Both the position numbers and the translations under genes were made by a program. Under the pieces are notes generated by a model, which was not told the DNA's origin, made no database searches, and was given only the letters and a program-made list of their open reading frames with translations. A stretch of DNA of 7,546 nt. Source: an uncultured Alphaproteobacteria bacterium (GTDB taxonomy: Bacteria; Pseudomonadota; Alphaproteobacteria; CAAHEQ01; UBA3637). The number at the start of each line of letters is the position of its first letter. Position 1 is the first letter of the stretch. Location of the stretch: positions 1 to 7,546 of the forward strand of contig CANREI010000059.1 of NCBI GenBank assembly GCA_947629595.1. The letters run 5' to 3'. Below are positions 6,653-7,546 of the stretch, piece after piece.

Positions 6653-7546
6653 TTATTGCACTTCAAAAACACCGTCTTTTCTTCGAACGAATGTTTCCTT
6701 GCTCCAGTTATCCCATTTAACGGTTATTTTATCGGGCGAATATGCAATAATTGATCCCCCTTCATCAACAACACCCATTCGGCGAATTCTGGTTTTATCT
6801 TTATTTATCACAACCGTGCCTTCCCACAACCGATGCTGCACTTCCAATGGCGTTTCTTCTTTCGGATCAACACAAAAAAGGGACATTTGCATTTTCCACT
6901 CATTTTCCGAAATAAAGGGTAATTTTTTCTCGTGCAACTTAACAGCGACATCACAAAAAGGAAGCGATTCTTTATCAGGCAACCCCAAATACCGATATAA
7001 TTTTTTCACGGTTTCCACACGAAAATATTGCATTTGAATACGTTCGAAATCCGTTCTGTTTCGCCGTTCATAATAAACTAAAATTTTAGGAATATATCCG
7101 ACTTTTGCCCCTTTTATAATCATTTGAAGCCAAAAATCATAATCTTCGGCAACCGAAAACGTTTCGTCATAAGAAATATGATTTTTTTCAACAAATGCCC
7201 GCCGATATGTTACACCGCTGTTTTGAATAACATTCTCATTAACAAGAAATATCGGCAAATTTTGATCAACCGGCGAACCGGTATTTTTATTTGTATATTG
7301 TAAATAATGATCCCCGTAAATAATATCGGCATCAGGATTTTGAACAAGATAATCCGCCACCTCCTGCAATAAATTTTGATACATCATATCATCACTGTCA
7401 ATGGTTGTAATAAACTTTCCGTGTGCTTCTTGAATCAATTTGTTACGCGAATAGGGAATCCCTTTATTTTTTTCATTTTTTATCAGTCTGATTCGTGAAT
7501 CTCGGGCTTTCCAAAAAGAAAGGATTTCTTGCGTGGAATCGGTTGA
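6653..7546 (-). CDS. family 2 glycosyltransferase, N-terminus truncated by window edge
   Basis: The minus-strand frame stays open from the TAA at 6655-6653 to the right edge, giving 297 residues. An internal TTG at 7438 is therefore not the start. The extra 36 residues carry GT2 hallmarks: STDSTQEIL, RIRLIKNEKNKG and SRNKLIQEA. The segment TTIDSDDMM follows, with the metal/nucleotide-sugar-binding D-x-D (D50, S51, D52 in the visible fragment). SVAEDYDFWLQM (132-143) includes the acidic ED pair expected to hold the catalytic base. The first strand and about 40 residues are probably missing. After the GT-A domain comes a charged helical region, then a short beta-rich tail (about 241-297) with a W278-D-N-W281 signature. 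It likely transfers a sugar during LPS, capsule or other surface glycan synthesis; donor and acceptor are unknown. It converges on the operon with 37 bases between stops and appears more AT-rich than the first operon genes. Confidence 0.9.
   Translation of the reverse strand, partial: STDSTQEILSFWKARDSRIRLIKNEKNKGIPYSRNKLIQEAHGKFITTIDSDDMMYQNLLQEVADYLVQNPDADIIYGDHYLQYTNKNTGSPVDQNLPIFLVNENVIQNSGVTYRRAFVEKNHISYDETFSVAEDYDFWLQMIIKGAKVGYIPKILVYYERRNRTDFERIQMQYFRVETVKKLYRYLGLPDKESLPFCDVAVKLHEKKLPFISENEWKMQMSLFCVDPKEETPLEVQHRLWEGTVVINKDKTRIRRMGVVDEGGSIIAYSPDKITVKWDNWSKETFVRRKDGVFEVQ

Noticed and set aside
6622..6659. possible bidirectional terminator between the convergent genes (GCAAAATAAC ... GTTATTGC)
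   Set aside because: The stem needs a two-base bulge, the loop is about 20 bases, there is no GC-rich core and no clear U-tract, and it overlaps the end of the glycosyltransferase gene. Support is too weak.
6510..7037. 175-residue plus-strand open frame overlapping the end of the MBL gene and the glycosyltransferase
   Set aside because: Its translation is serine/threonine-rich without recognisable motifs, and it lies antisense to a clear GT2 coding region and inside the MBL gene. It is a shadow frame.
7436..7438. TTG at 7438 as the start of the glycosyltransferase
   Set aside because: The same frame continues without a stop to the window edge and encodes typical upstream GT2 motifs (STDST, RIRLIKNEKNKG), so the true start lies outside the window.
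6653..7546. glycosyltransferase as a recently transferred island
   Set aside because: A few hand-counted lines look more AT-rich than the first operon genes, but parts of holB and tatD are equally AT-rich, and no integrase, repeat or attachment site is visible. The tRNA-Ser is at the opposite end.

Overview
The window is a compact, mostly co-directional block of chromosomal housekeeping genes from a low- to moderate-GC alphaproteobacterium. Two things point to that class. The order D-Ala-D-Ala carboxypeptidase, tmk, holB (delta'), tatD, MBL-fold hydrolase is a recurrent alphaproteobacterial arrangement. Several proteins also carry alphaproteobacterial hallmarks: an MltB-type transglycosylase with a C-terminal peptidoglycan-binding domain, an RlpA with a SPOR domain, and a delta' subunit with no zinc-ribbon cysteine cluster. 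The AT-richness and preference for A/T at third positions suggest an uncultured, possibly host-associated low-GC lineage. That placement is inference; no rRNA is present to confirm it.

Layout. Positions 1-56 hold the 5' part of a tRNA-Ser(UGA) on the minus strand, cut by the window edge. Positions 57-167 are a short, very AT-rich divergent intergenic region with an inverted repeat and plausible back-to-back promoters. From 168 to 6615 seven plus-strand genes follow with gaps of 14 bases or fewer, or with overlaps: mltB-like, rlpA, dacC, tmk, holB, tatD and an MBL-fold hydrolase. Four junctions overlap (ATGA, ATGA, GTGA and 11 bases), which suggests one translationally coupled operon. After a 37-base gap comes a convergent minus-strand family 2 glycosyltransferase (6653-7546), whose N-terminus lies outside the window.

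How the genes work together. The first three products are exported cell-wall enzymes. Two are lipoprotein lytic transglycosylases that cut glycan strands, and one is a DD-carboxypeptidase that trims pentapeptides. The next two supply DNA replication: dTMP kinase for dTTP, and the clamp-loader delta' subunit. The last two are metal-dependent hydrolases, a TatD-type nuclease and an MBL phosphodiesterase-like protein. The operon therefore joins septal and peripheral wall remodelling to DNA synthesis. The glycosyltransferase is unrelated and probably belongs to a surface-polysaccharide locus that starts beyond the right edge.

No clearly new system was found. The points most worth checking are the absence of metG between holB and tatD, the altered YG-FHG segment of RlpA, the degenerate nucleotide-binding motifs of delta', the shared -35 palindrome at the left end, and the small C-terminal module on the glycosyltransferase.
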